NCBI RefSeq assembly: GCF_015712165.1
Contig: NZ_JADPZX010000001.1
Location: 4,357,001-4,421,000 of the forward strand
Direction: 5' to 3'
DNA: 64,000 nucleotides
Source of the DNA: Streptomyces spinoverrucosus
GTDB taxonomy: Bacteria; Actinomycetota; Actinomycetes; Streptomycetales; Streptomycetaceae
In this document: piece after piece, positions 50,765 to 59,628 of the stretch
Position numbering within the stretch: position 1 is the stretch's first letter
Layout: every line of letters begins with the position of its first letter
Made by a program: the position numbers and the translations under genes
Notes under the pieces: model-generated
Database searches by the model: none
What the model was told of the DNA's origin: nothing
What the model saw: the letters and a program-made list of their open reading frames with translations, nothing else

Positions 50765-52717
50765 ATGACGACCACGATCAGCAGGACCGCACTGCAGTAC
50801 GAGACCAAGTCCGCGAACACCCTATGGACGTTCGCCGGCGGGGGGACCGCGACCGTCGCCCCGTACGGCGATGGCCACAAGTGCACCGACGCGGTGCTCA
50901 GCTGGCCGCACGGGCTCGCCGTCGCGCCCTCCGGCGACGTCTACATCGCCGATAACCTGCACGGCAAGGTGCGCAAGGTCGACCCGCAGGGCGAGATCAC
51001 CACGGTGCTCGGCGGCGGTGCCGCGAAGACCAACGGCGGCAGCGAGGCGCTCTCGACGCTCCTGAGTGGCCCGAACGGCCTCGCGCTCGACGGTGAGGGC
51101 AACCTCTATGTCGCGGACGTCGGCCACCAGCGCATCCTCAGGGTCAACGCCACCCAGGGGACGATCGGCGAGTCGGCCACCTTCGACGTCATCGCGGGCG
51201 ACGGCCACGCGAACGTCACGCTCGCCCTGAACTGGGAAACCGGCCTCGCCGTCGACCGGAACGGCGATCTGTACTTCTCCGACCCGGACCGCCACCTCGT
51301 CTACAAGTTCGACAAGTCGCGGGAGGAACTCTCGGTCGTGGCGGGCAGCACCTCTGCCACCGACCAGGCGGACGGCGTCCAGGCAACCGGAACCCTGCTG
51401 TCCTTCCCGGCAGGCCTCGCCTTCGACGGCAACGGTGACCTGTACATCGCCGACCTCGGGCACAACCGGGTACGGAGGGTGGAGATGTCCACCGGCAGGA
51501 TCCACGCGTTCGCGGGAGATCCGGGCGGTGGCAACGCGGCTGATGGAGTGCAGCCCAAGGCGGCGAAGCTGAGCTGGCCCTGCGCACTCGCGATCGACAC
51601 CGCGGGCAACGTGTTCATCGCCGACTACCTCAACCACGCCGTGCGGGTGGTCTCGGTCAAGGACAAGAGGGTGCACACGGTGGCCGGTACGCCGCCGACA
51701 CCCGAATACAAAGGCGACGGTGCCAAGGGCAGGGCGGCGTACCTCCATGGCCCCTGTGCCCTGGCGTTGGACGACGCCGGCAATCTCTACATCGCCGACA
51801 AGTTCAACAACCGGGTCCGCGCCCTGATCAAGGCCGCGGACATGGGGATGAAGCACGGCAACGACACGAACGTCGTCGTGCCCAAGGGCGCCGACCTCTA
51901 CGGCGAGGCCGTGAATCCCGGCACCGTTCACTCCGGCGAGGTCATCCGGCTCGGTGTGATGGTGCGCAACCGTGGTCCGCAGACGGCCGAGGGCAAGGAA
52001 GTGACCGTCACGCTCCAGCTGCCGCCGGGCCTGGAGTGTGCCGACGACCGATCGCAGCAGTGCACCCGCAACTTCCCCGACAAGAAGCTGCTTCCGTACA
52101 CCGACGCCCTCTACGGGGTGTTCGACGTCCGTGCGACCGGCACGGCCGCCGGGCCCGTCACCGCGATGGTCGCGATCTCGTACGTGAACGAGACGCACCC
52201 GCGCGACAACACGCTCGCCCTGCCGCTGACCGTCGTCGCCACCAACGGCGGAGGCACCAACAACGGCAAGACCACGGTTCAGGCCGCCGACGAGACCGCG
52301 CTGTTCCTCAAGCAGTCCGGCATGCCGATGAACCACGACATCGAGGCCATCAACATCGGGATGAGCCCGATCCCGGGGCAGCCGGTGCGTGCCGACAACG
52401 TCGAGCAGGTGTTCCACGCGCCGACCGGGTGGAAGTTCACCGGCCAGGTGGACGCCAGTTACGGGCGGGTCCTGCAGCAGGACCCGATGCCCACCGAACC
52501 GCCGTGGGCCATCAACGGCAAACTCGCCGACGAGGGTCGGACCATGACCTTCCGCAGCAACCTGCACGCGTTCACGTCGGCCAGTGACCGGGGCAGCATC
52601 CAGTACGTGCTCCATGTCCGGCCCGACGGGAGCAAGTCGTCGGCCGGGGTGTACGAGGACGGCAGCGCCCGGATCGGCAAGGGGGAGCAGATCAAACTGA
52701 GGGGACTCGTCAGCTGA
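50765..52717 (+). CDS. NHL-repeat beta-propeller protein with C-terminal DUF11-like domain
   Basis: 650 aa. Residues about 35-370 form at least five to six NHL blades (GLAVAPSGDVYIADNLHGKV, GLALDGEGNLYVADVGHQRI, GLAFDGNGDLYIADLGHNRV, ALAIDTAGNVFIADYLNHAV, ALALDDAGNLYIADKFNNRV). The rest is beta-sandwich-like (VVVPKGADLYGEAVNPGTVH, EVTVTLQLPPGLECADD). No signal peptide or membrane segment is seen. AAGGAG lies 13 bases before the ATG. Its 3' end overlaps by 8 bp the end of the convergent operon. Confidence 0.85.
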   Translation: MTTTISRTALQYETKSANTLWTFAGGGTATVAPYGDGHKCTDAVLSWPHGLAVAPSGDVYIADNLHGKVRKVDPQGEITTVLGGGAAKTNGGSEALSTLLSGPNGLALDGEGNLYVADVGHQRILRVNATQGTIGESATFDVIAGDGHANVTLALNWETGLAVDRNGDLYFSDPDRHLVYKFDKSREELSVVAGSTSATDQADGVQATGTLLSFPAGLAFDGNGDLYIADLGHNRVRRVEMSTGRIHAFAGDPGGGNAADGVQPKAAKLSWPCALAIDTAGNVFIADYLNHAVRVVSVKDKRVHTVAGTPPTPEYKGDGAKGRAAYLHGPCALALDDAGNLYIADKFNNRVRALIKAADMGMKHGNDTNVVVPKGADLYGEAVNPGTVHSGEVIRLGVMVRNRGPQTAEGKEVTVTLQLPPGLECADDRSQQCTRNFPDKKLLPYTDALYGVFDVRATGTAAGPVTAMVAISYVNETHPRDNTLALPLTVVATNGGGTNNGKTTVQAADETALFLKQSGMPMNHDIEAINIGMSPIPGQPVRADNVEQVFHAPTGWKFTGQVDASYGRVLQQDPMPTEPPWAINGKLADEGRTMTFRSNLHAFTSASDRGSIQYVLHVRPDGSKSSAGVYEDGSARIGKGEQIKLRGLVS

Positions 52718-53342
52718 CCCCTCTGTTGCCGGCGAGCAGGGGGCCCGCGACCTGGACCAAGCCCAGCGTGACGTCCGTATAGAGGTGGAATCCCCCCTCC
52801 AGTGGCGGCGGTGCGGACTCGGCAGCCTCATTCGGGCCTGCCGGGTCCGCGTCCGTCTCGACGGGTTCCGCGGTGTCGTCGCCCGTGGCCAGGGCGTGGG
52901 TGAGGTCGGTGACAAGCCCGTCGTAGGCCGCGCGTGCGGTGACGGACAGCCACCGCAGCGGCAGGTCGAGAGTGGAGGCCGTATGCCGCAAAGGCGACGG
53001 CGGGACCTCGGAGGGCGCGTCGAACATGGTCGTCAGCCATCTCAGCGGCAGGTCCAGGGCCCCGCGCAGCTCCGCCTCGGACATCAGTGCCGGGGCAGGG
53101 CCGTGTGTCATGAAGTCCTCCCACTCCAACAGGTCGAAGAGGAACTGCCCGGCCTTGAAGACCGGCCAGGGCGCGAGTGCCTGCAACAGGGTGTCCGCGC
53201 GATGAGGTTGCGTGAGACGCAGGGCCACGCCGTGGCGGGCGAGGGTGCACAGCACGGCTCTCGTACGGCTGTTGCCTCTGTCCAGCAGCGCCAGCAGGCG
53301 CGTGTCCTGCTCGGGCAGGGGCAGGATGTCCTCGGCGGTCAC
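52710..53342 (-). CDS. Protein of unknown function in the prenyl synthase operon
   Basis: 210 aa, mostly helical, no signal or membrane segment. The motif LDLPLRWL occurs twice (about residues 95 and 125), pointing to an internal duplication (ALDLPLRWLTTMFDAPSE and TLDLPLRWLSVTARAAYD). The C-terminal third is acidic and Pro-rich, then hydrophobic (LYTDVTLGLVQVAGPLLAGN). The GTG overlaps the prenyl synthase stop (GTGA). Family not recognised. Probably an accessory subunit. Confidence 0.7.
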   Translation of the reverse strand: MTAEDILPLPEQDTRLLALLDRGNSRTRAVLCTLARHGVALRLTQPHRADTLLQALAPWPVFKAGQFLFDLLEWEDFMTHGPAPALMSEAELRGALDLPLRWLTTMFDAPSEVPPSPLRHTASTLDLPLRWLSVTARAAYDGLVTDLTHALATGDDTAEPVETDADPAGPNEAAESAPPPLEGGFHLYTDVTLGLVQVAGPLLAGNRGVS

Positions 53343-55036
53343 AGCGGTCGGCTCGTGACGTAGTGGGCGATCTGACGCAGCACGGCCTTGCCTTCGTTGT
53401 CGGGGATGAAATCCAGGTCGTTCTCGAAGCGCTCGATGCCCTCCTGGGCCAGGACACTCGCGAGATCGACGGCGTACTCGATGGATTTGTGCGTCCGCAT
53501 GGCGGCGAGCAGTTCCTCCGCGTCGGCCTGCGTCTTGTCGGCCCGTGGGCGGCGCAGGATGTCGGACAGGCGGGCACGCAGCGCGGGTTCGGCCTCTCGG
53601 AAGAGGTGGATCAGCATGATCGTGCGCTTTCCCTCCAGCAGGTCGCCCAGTGGCTCCTTGCCGTACAGGTGCTCTTCGCCGACGAGGTTGAGCACGTCGT
53701 CCTGGATCTGGAACGCGATGCCGATGAGGCGGAACGCCTCGTCGAAGCGGGAGAGCAGTGCGGGGTCGCTGACGCCCGCGCAGGCCGCGCCGATCCGGCA
53801 GGGGCTGATGCAGGTGTACCAGCCGGTCTTCTTCGTGCTCATGGTGAAGTAGGAGCCGTCGTCCTTGGGCACGTGGTTCCAGCGGATCCAGCCGAGTTCC
53901 ATGGCCTGTCCCTCGATGGACTCCCGGCACATGTGGATGGCCTCGTGGATCAGGGCGAGTGTGCGGGCGAGCCCCAGCGTCTGAAGGTTCGCGAGTACGG
54001 CGTCCACGGCGAGCAGGTTGAGTCCGTCGCCGACGTTGACCGCGAGGCCGAGGCCGAGTTCCTGGTGCATGGTCGGCAGGCCGCGGCGATGCGTGGACTC
54101 GTCCGCGATGTCGTCGTGCACCAGAAAGCCGTTGTGGAACAACTCGAGTGCGGCCGCCATGCGCACCGCGTCCTCCGGGCGCCCGCCCAGTGCCGCGCAG
54201 GCGGCGATGGTGAGTGTGGGCCGAAGTCCCTTGCCCTGCCGCTCCGGATAGGACCGCATCGGCGTGTACAGGGCAGCCCGGGGCTCGCGGTCCGGGATGA
54301 AACCCCGCATCTCCTCGGTCGTCCTCGCCCGGCAGACCGCCATGGTTTGCATCAGGTCGGCGTCGCTCACCGCCTGCGACTCCCACCAGGGTGAACTCTT
54401 GCGTCGCGCCCCGTCCCACAGCAGTCGCGGCGCCGCGACCACGGTGTCACCCACCAACGCCGGGGCGCCGGCGCGCGGTACGACGTCCTGGGGGGTACGG
54501 CGCGCGAGATAGTCCAAGGCCTGCCAGCCACTGGGCGCGTACGGCCCCGGGACGGGGGCGGCTGAATGCGTCTCGCCCCACAACCAGGGTGCCTGCTCGC
54601 GGTAGTCGCGCCACAGCTCCTGGATGAAGCGCAGACCGGACGCGCGCTGTGACAGCAGGCCGAACGCGCGCTGGACCGCGAGCAGTTTCTCCCTGTCACC
54701 CCGCATGTCGAGGCTGTCCGGGAGCACCTGGTCGATGGGCCGCAGCTGGAGGTCGAACACGAGATTCATCGCGCGGTTGTCGAAGACGACCTCGACGTCC
54801 GGGACCTCCGTCGTCGGTGCCGGGGCGCGCACGATGAGCCGACTGTGCTGTGCGGTGAGCACGGCGGCGCTGCCGTCACCGAAGGAAAGGCCGAGGCGGG
54901 TGCCCCGCAGCTGCTCCGCCGCCGCGGCGACGATCGCGGGCGCCCGATCGGACAGCGCTTGGAGTGTCTCCGTCAGCAGCCGGGCCCCGGTGAAGGGGAC
55001 TCCTGCCCCACGGTTCTCGGTCAGGGTCTCCGTCAT
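53339..55036 (-). CDS. SCP2-like/polyprenyl diphosphate synthase fusion
   Basis: 565 aa, longer than the usual 320-370. Residues about 30-130 look like an SCP2 sterol-carrier domain (VEVVFDNRAMNLVFDLQLRP, LPDSLDMRGDREKLLAVQ). The rest is a trans-isoprenyl diphosphate synthase: GKGLRPTLTIAACAALGG, first Asp-rich motif HDDIADES (DDxxD), HQELGLGLAVNVGDGLNLLA, and second motif IQDDVLNLVGEE where the last Asp is Asn. It makes or elongates an allylic diphosphate. The chain length cannot be told. ATG overlaps the upstream stop (ATGA). Confidence 0.85.
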   Translation of the reverse strand: MTETLTENRGAGVPFTGARLLTETLQALSDRAPAIVAAAAEQLRGTRLGLSFGDGSAAVLTAQHSRLIVRAPAPTTEVPDVEVVFDNRAMNLVFDLQLRPIDQVLPDSLDMRGDREKLLAVQRAFGLLSQRASGLRFIQELWRDYREQAPWLWGETHSAAPVPGPYAPSGWQALDYLARRTPQDVVPRAGAPALVGDTVVAAPRLLWDGARRKSSPWWESQAVSDADLMQTMAVCRARTTEEMRGFIPDREPRAALYTPMRSYPERQGKGLRPTLTIAACAALGGRPEDAVRMAAALELFHNGFLVHDDIADESTHRRGLPTMHQELGLGLAVNVGDGLNLLAVDAVLANLQTLGLARTLALIHEAIHMCRESIEGQAMELGWIRWNHVPKDDGSYFTMSTKKTGWYTCISPCRIGAACAGVSDPALLSRFDEAFRLIGIAFQIQDDVLNLVGEEHLYGKEPLGDLLEGKRTIMLIHLFREAEPALRARLSDILRRPRADKTQADAEELLAAMRTHKSIEYAVDLASVLAQEGIERFENDLDFIPDNEGKAVLRQIAHYVTSRPL

Positions 55037-56130
55037 CGGGCGCCACCGGCGAACTCCACCACGGCGCCGGCCTCGAAGGCCAGCGACCGTCCGGACACCA
55101 CGGCCTCCACCCTGCAATCCCCCAGTACCTCATGCACGCTGAAGGGGCGCAGTGTGGTCTCGGAGGGGTTGGCGATCCGGGCGGCGGTCCTGGCGTGGAA
55201 GTCCAGGCGTACACGGTCCTGCCCGCAGATCCCGGTGATCAACAGACGACGGGGCACCGGGGCGGCCGGTGGGGTACCCAGCATCCCGGCCAGCGGCGGC
55301 ACGAGGACCACCCGATCGCGGTCCAAGAGCCCCTGCACCGCTACTTGCAGGCTCCGACGCGGGAAGTGCCGCAGCAGCCGGCCGCGCCGCCAGAGCATGA
55401 CGGAGCCGTTCGTCGCGTCGCTGGGCGCGGTGGGCTGGAGAAGGGTGAACACCACGGCGGCGGGCGGTGCTGTCGCCGCTTGACCCGACTCGGCGGCGTC
55501 GTTGGCGAAGCCGAACACCCACCCGCCGAGTTCGGGCCAGCTCCACCGGCCTCGCACCCGCTCGTGGTAGCCGAGCATGGTCTCCATCGACTCCGGTGGC
55601 GCGTTGAGCGACCCGTCACCGGTGGTCCAGGAGCCCGTTGCCCGTACGCCGGGCTCCGACTGCCAGCGCAGGTGTCCACCGTTGCCGAAGGGCGCGCACT
55701 GCGAGGTGCACGGCCTGCTGGTCCTGCTGAGGTGCAGGGTCACCGTGGGGCCGCGTCCGTGGCCTGCCACGTGGAACGGGTGGTCGGTAGTGGCAGCGGG
55801 AGACAGCCGGAACGAGGACCAGGGACGCTCGGAGTGTGTGGCGTTGAACTGGGTGGAATCCCAGCGGCCGTCACGCCGGTGAGTCAGCAGGATGGCCATC
55901 CGTTGTGGTGCGGCCTGTGGTGTTCGACCTTGATCGGGGCCGAGGACCGACAGGTTCGCAATGATGGCCTGACCCGTCGAAGACAGAAACGCATAGTGCA
56001 GCCACTGTCGGTCGAGTGAATCGACGAGAGGTGCGTCTGGGAAGGGACCTGGGGGTCCGAGCGACGGCAATGTCGATGCACGCTGCGTAATGGACACATC
56101 GCGCAACGTAGCAGAAAGTGACAGAGGCAA
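55033..56130 (-). CDS. Lipocalin-like (CrtC/AttH or tocopherol-cyclase type) protein, tentative
   Basis: 365 aa, beta-rich with many Trp/Gly turns: WLHYAFLSSTGQAIIANLSV, HPFHVAGHGRGPTVTLHLSR, GYHERVRGRWSWPELGGWVF, GNGGHLRWQSEPGVRATGSW. These recall the paired-lipocalin fold of carotenoid 1,2-hydratase (CrtC), AttH and tocopherol cyclase. It is the first gene of the operon with the prenyl synthase, so a terpenoid or lipid substrate is plausible. Start uncertain: TTG at 56130, or GTG at 56097. Confidence 0.6.
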   Translation of the reverse strand: MPLSLSATLRDVSITQRASTLPSLGPPGPFPDAPLVDSLDRQWLHYAFLSSTGQAIIANLSVLGPDQGRTPQAAPQRMAILLTHRRDGRWDSTQFNATHSERPWSSFRLSPAATTDHPFHVAGHGRGPTVTLHLSRTSRPCTSQCAPFGNGGHLRWQSEPGVRATGSWTTGDGSLNAPPESMETMLGYHERVRGRWSWPELGGWVFGFANDAAESGQAATAPPAAVVFTLLQPTAPSDATNGSVMLWRRGRLLRHFPRRSLQVAVQGLLDRDRVVLVPPLAGMLGTPPAAPVPRRLLITGICGQDRVRLDFHARTAARIANPSETTLRPFSVHEVLGDCRVEAVVSGRSLAFEAGAVVEFAGGAR

Positions 56131-56201
56131 TTGCGGAGGGCATCTGCGTCACCGGGGTATGGCGGGAGCTGACGGGGCCGGTTTGGCGGGCCGGACGGGC
56201 C

Positions 56202-56510
56202 TCAGTAGAGGATGACCCGCCAGCGCTCGACCCACAGCAGCTGCCCACTGCTCGTATCGCGCAGCTGGACTCGATCGTCGTCCACCTGCCAGACCGCGCC
56301 ATAGAGCGTCCTGTCGTCGAGGTCCGCTCTGACGGTGTCGTACACCTCCAGGTCGTTCTCGACCGGGCGGGACCACGAGTGCCCGCATCGCGCGCAGACG
56401 TAGTGGACGACATCGCGCCCCGCGACCGTCACGAGGCTGCCCGGTCGGACCTGCTCAACCAGGCACCGCGGGCACGGGTCGGCGGTGTGCGCGCCTACGG
56501 ATCGGGACAT
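56202..56510 (-). CDS. Small zinc-ribbon protein
   Basis: 102 aa. The N-terminal ribbon is CPRCLVEQVRPGSLV and CARCGHSWSR. A beta-rich C-terminus (TLYGAVWQVDDDRVQLRDTS, GQLLWVERWRVILY) follows. ATG at 56510. Conserved-looking but unassigned. Perhaps nucleic-acid binding. Confidence 0.7.
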   Translation of the reverse strand: MSRSVGAHTADPCPRCLVEQVRPGSLVTVAGRDVVHYVCARCGHSWSRPVENDLEVYDTVRADLDDRTLYGAVWQVDDDRVQLRDTSSGQLLWVERWRVILY

Positions 56511-56637
56511 TGCCCGATCTCGCAGTCGCGCTCCAGTTCCCGCGGACCGTGGACCACGCCGGTGAGCGTGCTCAAGGATGTCGGGGCGCCGGGCTTGTTC
56601 AACGCCGGACCGGACCGGTGCACCGGGTCGGAGTCGG

Positions 56638-57075
56638 CTATCGGCCGGCCAGGGGCAGGGCGGCGGCTATCGCGTTCCGCTCCTTGCGGCCGATCAGCGG
56701 GAAGATGATCTTCAGGCCCTGCTCGCTCTCCGGTGAGGAGACGACGAAGGACGAGTTGAGCAGACGTTCCTTGATGTCCGTGCGGACGAGTCCGGCGCGC
56801 GGAATCGTCATCAGGTGCTCCTCCGGCCGGGCGAAGGTCGGGTTCGCCCGGAAGATGAAGATGCGCCGGTCCGTCATGGCCAGGTACATGGGCGTCGGCG
56901 CCGGGATCACCGCCATTCCACCGCCGCTCATGATCGCCGAGGCTGCCGCGAACGCCGCCGTTCGGCGCACGGAGACGGAGCTCAGGTTCACGATGGTCGT
57001 GACCTCGACCCGCTCCCCGGGCTCGAGCATGGGGTCGATGGCGGCCAGCAGCAGTCTGCGGCGCTTTCCGTTCAT
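56638..57075 (-). CDS. PH-like domain protein
   Basis: 145 aa. The basic start (MNGKRRRLLLAAIDPMLEPG) is followed by a beta domain with YLAMTDRRIFIFRANPTFAR and LLNSSFVVSSPESEQGLKII, the pattern of bacterial PH-like (bPH) proteins. A weak hydrophobic stretch lies near residues 40-60 (AAFAAASAIMSGGGMAVIPA). CAGGAG precedes the ATG at 57075. Not linked clearly to its neighbours. Confidence 0.7.
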   Translation of the reverse strand: MNGKRRRLLLAAIDPMLEPGERVEVTTIVNLSSVSVRRTAAFAAASAIMSGGGMAVIPAPTPMYLAMTDRRIFIFRANPTFARPEEHLMTIPRAGLVRTDIKERLLNSSFVVSSPESEQGLKIIFPLIGRKERNAIAAALPLAGR

Positions 57076-57318
57076 GGGTGGTGCTCCTGGAGGTTCGACG
57101 TGCGACGATCCACCTCGTCGGCGTGAATCGTCGGCATACCTTGCCACATACGGTCACCGACTCCCCCGGACGCCGGCCGGCCGGAATCATCCCGTGACCA
57201 GGTCTCCGTGATCCCTGGACCCTTCCGGCGATCGGTTCCCGAACCGTGCGGAAGTGACGGGCTGTCATGGATTTGGCCGGCAACGGGCATTGTGGCTCGC
57301 CCGGCACGGCTCCCGGCG

Positions 57319-57672
57319 TCACTGGGCCTGGTGGGCGATGCTCAGCACCAGTGTCGCCAGGGACAGGCCGAAGTACGCCGACCAGGGGCCCAGTTGGCGG
57401 TCGTGGACCTTGATGTGGGCCCAGAGGGCACCCAGGAAGTACAGGACGAGGCCTGCCGCGGTGAGGGTGCCCAGTGGGGGGATGGCCAGGCCGGTCAGGA
57501 GGCCCAGGGTCGCAGTTGCCAGGAGCGTGCCCAGGGGGCGGATCCAGGAGTGGGGGACGCGGAGCCGGTCCGCCTGGGCTTTGGGGTAGTCGTGGCCGAT
57601 CAGGTTGGCGACGGCCGCGGACGAGGTCGCGGTCGCGGTGAGGAGGGTGAGGACGAGGTACGTGGTGAACAT
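57319..57672 (-). CDS. DoxX-like four-helix membrane protein
   Basis: 117 aa with four transmembrane helices (YLVLTLLTATATSSAAVANL, PLGTLLATATLGLLTGLAIP, TAAGLVLYFLGALWAHIKVH, AYFGLSLATLVLSIAHQAQ), matching the DoxX/DoxX-like family. Function of such proteins in Streptomyces is uncertain. Confidence 0.8.
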   Translation of the reverse strand: MFTTYLVLTLLTATATSSAAVANLIGHDYPKAQADRLRVPHSWIRPLGTLLATATLGLLTGLAIPPLGTLTAAGLVLYFLGALWAHIKVHDRQLGPWSAYFGLSLATLVLSIAHQAQ

Positions 57673-57789
57673 GACGGCTCCCGCTTGGCTCGATGGTCAC
57701 TTTCCCGACGTTGCGGGTGCGTGAGAGGTGACCGGGCCTGCCGTCGTGAACCGGCCCGTTGTCAGTGGGTCCGCCTACGCTCGGAGTCG

Positions 57790-58689
57790 ATGGCACAGGT
57801 GTGGAAGTGCTCGGGACTGCGGTGGGCGGGCAGTGGTCCCGTGCTCGAGTGGAGTGGCGGGCGGCGCAGTGCGCTGGCGTGGGGGAAGTGGGTGAGCTTC
57901 GGGGTCGCGGAAGGAGGGGTGCGGGCGTGTGTGGGAGCGCGGGGCCATGTGTGTCCCGTCGGGGCCGTCGTGCCGGGGCGGAGCATCGGGGCGCGGTGCG
58001 AGGAGTGTGCGCGGTTGGATCGGGCGCACTCCGTTGCCGCCGACGCGGTGCCGGACGATCCACGGGCCTATCGCGTGTATCTGGCGTGGTTCGGGCCCGG
58101 GATGGTGAAGGTCGGGATCACTGCCGTCGAGCGGGGGGAGGCTCGGTTGCTGGAGCAGGGGGCCGTCTGTTTCAGCTGGCTGGGGGTGGGGCCGTTGATG
58201 GCCGCGCGGCGGGCCGAGGAGATGGCGCGGGCCGCCCTGCGGGTGCCGGATCGGATTCCGTACGCGGCCAAGCGGGTCGTGCGGGCCCACTTGCCCGGGA
58301 CGGAGGCCGAGCGGGCGGCCGAGATCGAGGAGCTGCACCGGCGCGCCACCGCCCTTCCCGGGTGGCCGGAGTCGCTGGCGCGGCTGCCCCTCCGGCCCGT
58401 CGATCATGTGGGGGCGTTCGGGCCGGCGGGCGTGCCGGACGCCGTGGGGGAGGTGAGTGAGCTGGTCGCCGGTGGGGAGGTGAGCGGTGAGCTGGTCGCT
58501 GCCGCCGGGCCCGATCTGCATCTCGACGTCGGCGGGCGCGTCGTGGTGCTGGATACGCGGCTCATGAGCGGGTGGGAGTTGGTGTCCTCGCACGCGGGCC
58601 AAGGGGGGCATGGGGTCCGAAGGGGTCGCCTCTCCTTCCCCCTGCGGGAGTTCCGGGAGGTGGGGGCTTCACAGGACGGGTTGTTCTGA
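57790..58689 (+). CDS. DUF2797 family protein
   Basis: 299 aa. The cysteine pairs HVCP and CEEC in the first third suggest a zinc site. The core YRVYLAWFGPGMVKVGITAV is followed by RLLEQGAVCFSWLG and MAARRAEEMARAALRVPDRI. The VYL...VKVGIT pattern is reminiscent of GIY-YIG-like folds. ATG at 57790 with no strong ribosome-binding site. Activity unknown. Confidence 0.8.
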   Translation: MAQVWKCSGLRWAGSGPVLEWSGGRRSALAWGKWVSFGVAEGGVRACVGARGHVCPVGAVVPGRSIGARCEECARLDRAHSVAADAVPDDPRAYRVYLAWFGPGMVKVGITAVERGEARLLEQGAVCFSWLGVGPLMAARRAEEMARAALRVPDRIPYAAKRVVRAHLPGTEAERAAEIEELHRRATALPGWPESLARLPLRPVDHVGAFGPAGVPDAVGEVSELVAGGEVSGELVAAAGPDLHLDVGGRVVVLDTRLMSGWELVSSHAGQGGHGVRRGRLSFPLREFREVGASQDGLF

Positions 58690-58690
58690 C

Positions 58691-58757
58691 GTGCCCACGG
58701 CACCCCGACCGTGCCCACGGCACCCCGACCGTGCCCACGGCACCCCGACCGTGCCCC
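58691..58757. repeat. Three tandem 20-bp repeats plus a partial
   Basis: GTGCCCACGGCACCCCGACC at 58691, 58711 and 58731 without a mismatch, then GTGCCCC. Lies between the DUF2797 stop and the regulator gene. Each unit contains a GTGCC/GGCAC inverted pair. Confidence 0.9.
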
Positions 58758-58887
58758 CACCCCGTCGTCCACGAGACACCCCCGTGAGGGATTCCCAGGC
58801 GTCGCCTGTCAGGTCCCTGTGGATTTCTCAGGCAAATCACAGGTAGTCGAAAGGGGGCTCTCAGAGGCGGACGACAAGGTGTCCGCC

Positions 58888-59628
58888 ATGACCACGACCT
58901 CGCCCCAGGGGCGCACCGAACTGCTGAGGCCGGACGGGAGCCCCGTCCGGGTGCTTGTAGTGGACGACGAGCTGTCCATCACCGAGCTGCTGTCCATGGC
59001 CCTGCGTTACGAGGGCTGGCAGATACGCAGCGCGGGGGACGGCCAGGGTGCCGTCCAGACCGCGCGCGAGTTCCGGCCCGACGCCGTCGTACTCGACATG
59101 ATGCTGCCGGACATGGACGGGCTGGCCGTGCTCGGCCGGCTGCGGCGGGAGCTGCCGGATGTGCCGGTGCTGTTCCTCACCGCCAAGGACGCCGTCGAGG
59201 ACCGCATCGCCGGGCTCACCGCCGGTGGGGACGACTACGTCACCAAGCCGTTCTCCCTGGAGGAGGTCGTCGCGCGGCTGCGCGGGCTCATCCGGCGGTC
59301 CGGCGCCGCCGACCGGCGGTCCGACTCCGTGCTCGTCGTCGGGGACCTCACCCTCGACGAGGACAGCCACGAGGTGACGCGGGCCGGCGACAACATCCAC
59401 CTCACCGCCACCGAGTTCGAGCTGCTGCGCTTCCTCATGCGCAATCCGCGGCGCGTGCTCAGCAAGGCGCAGATCCTGGACCGCGTGTGGTCGTACGACT
59501 TCGGCGGGCAGGCCAACGTCGTCGAGCTGTACATCTCGTACCTGCGACGGAAGATCGACGCAGGGCGGGAGCCGATGATCCACACCCGGCGCGGGGCCGG
59601 TTACCTGATCAAGCCCGCCGCGTCATGA
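58888..59628 (+). CDS. OmpR-family response regulator
   Basis: 246 aa. Receiver domain with Asp26/Asp27 (VVDDE), phospho-acceptor Asp70 (VVLDMMLPD) and Lys120 (DYVTKPFS). C-terminal winged helix (HLTATEFELLRFLMRNPRRV, GGQANVVELYISYLRRKID). ATG at 58888. An in-frame GTG lies three codons upstream. The stop overlaps the kinase ATG by 4 nt, so the two form a cognate pair. Confidence 0.95.
   Translation: MTTTSPQGRTELLRPDGSPVRVLVVDDELSITELLSMALRYEGWQIRSAGDGQGAVQTAREFRPDAVVLDMMLPDMDGLAVLGRLRRELPDVPVLFLTAKDAVEDRIAGLTAGGDDYVTKPFSLEEVVARLRGLIRRSGAADRRSDSVLVVGDLTLDEDSHEVTRAGDNIHLTATEFELLRFLMRNPRRVLSKAQILDRVWSYDFGGQANVVELYISYLRRKIDAGREPMIHTRRGAGYLIKPAAS

Noticed and set aside
56511..58063. Long minus-strand frame upstream of the zinc-ribbon gene
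   Set aside because: Covers several real genes in other frames and has only Pro/Arg-rich noise.
58691..58757. CRISPR array
   Set aside because: Head-to-tail 20-bp repeats without spacers.
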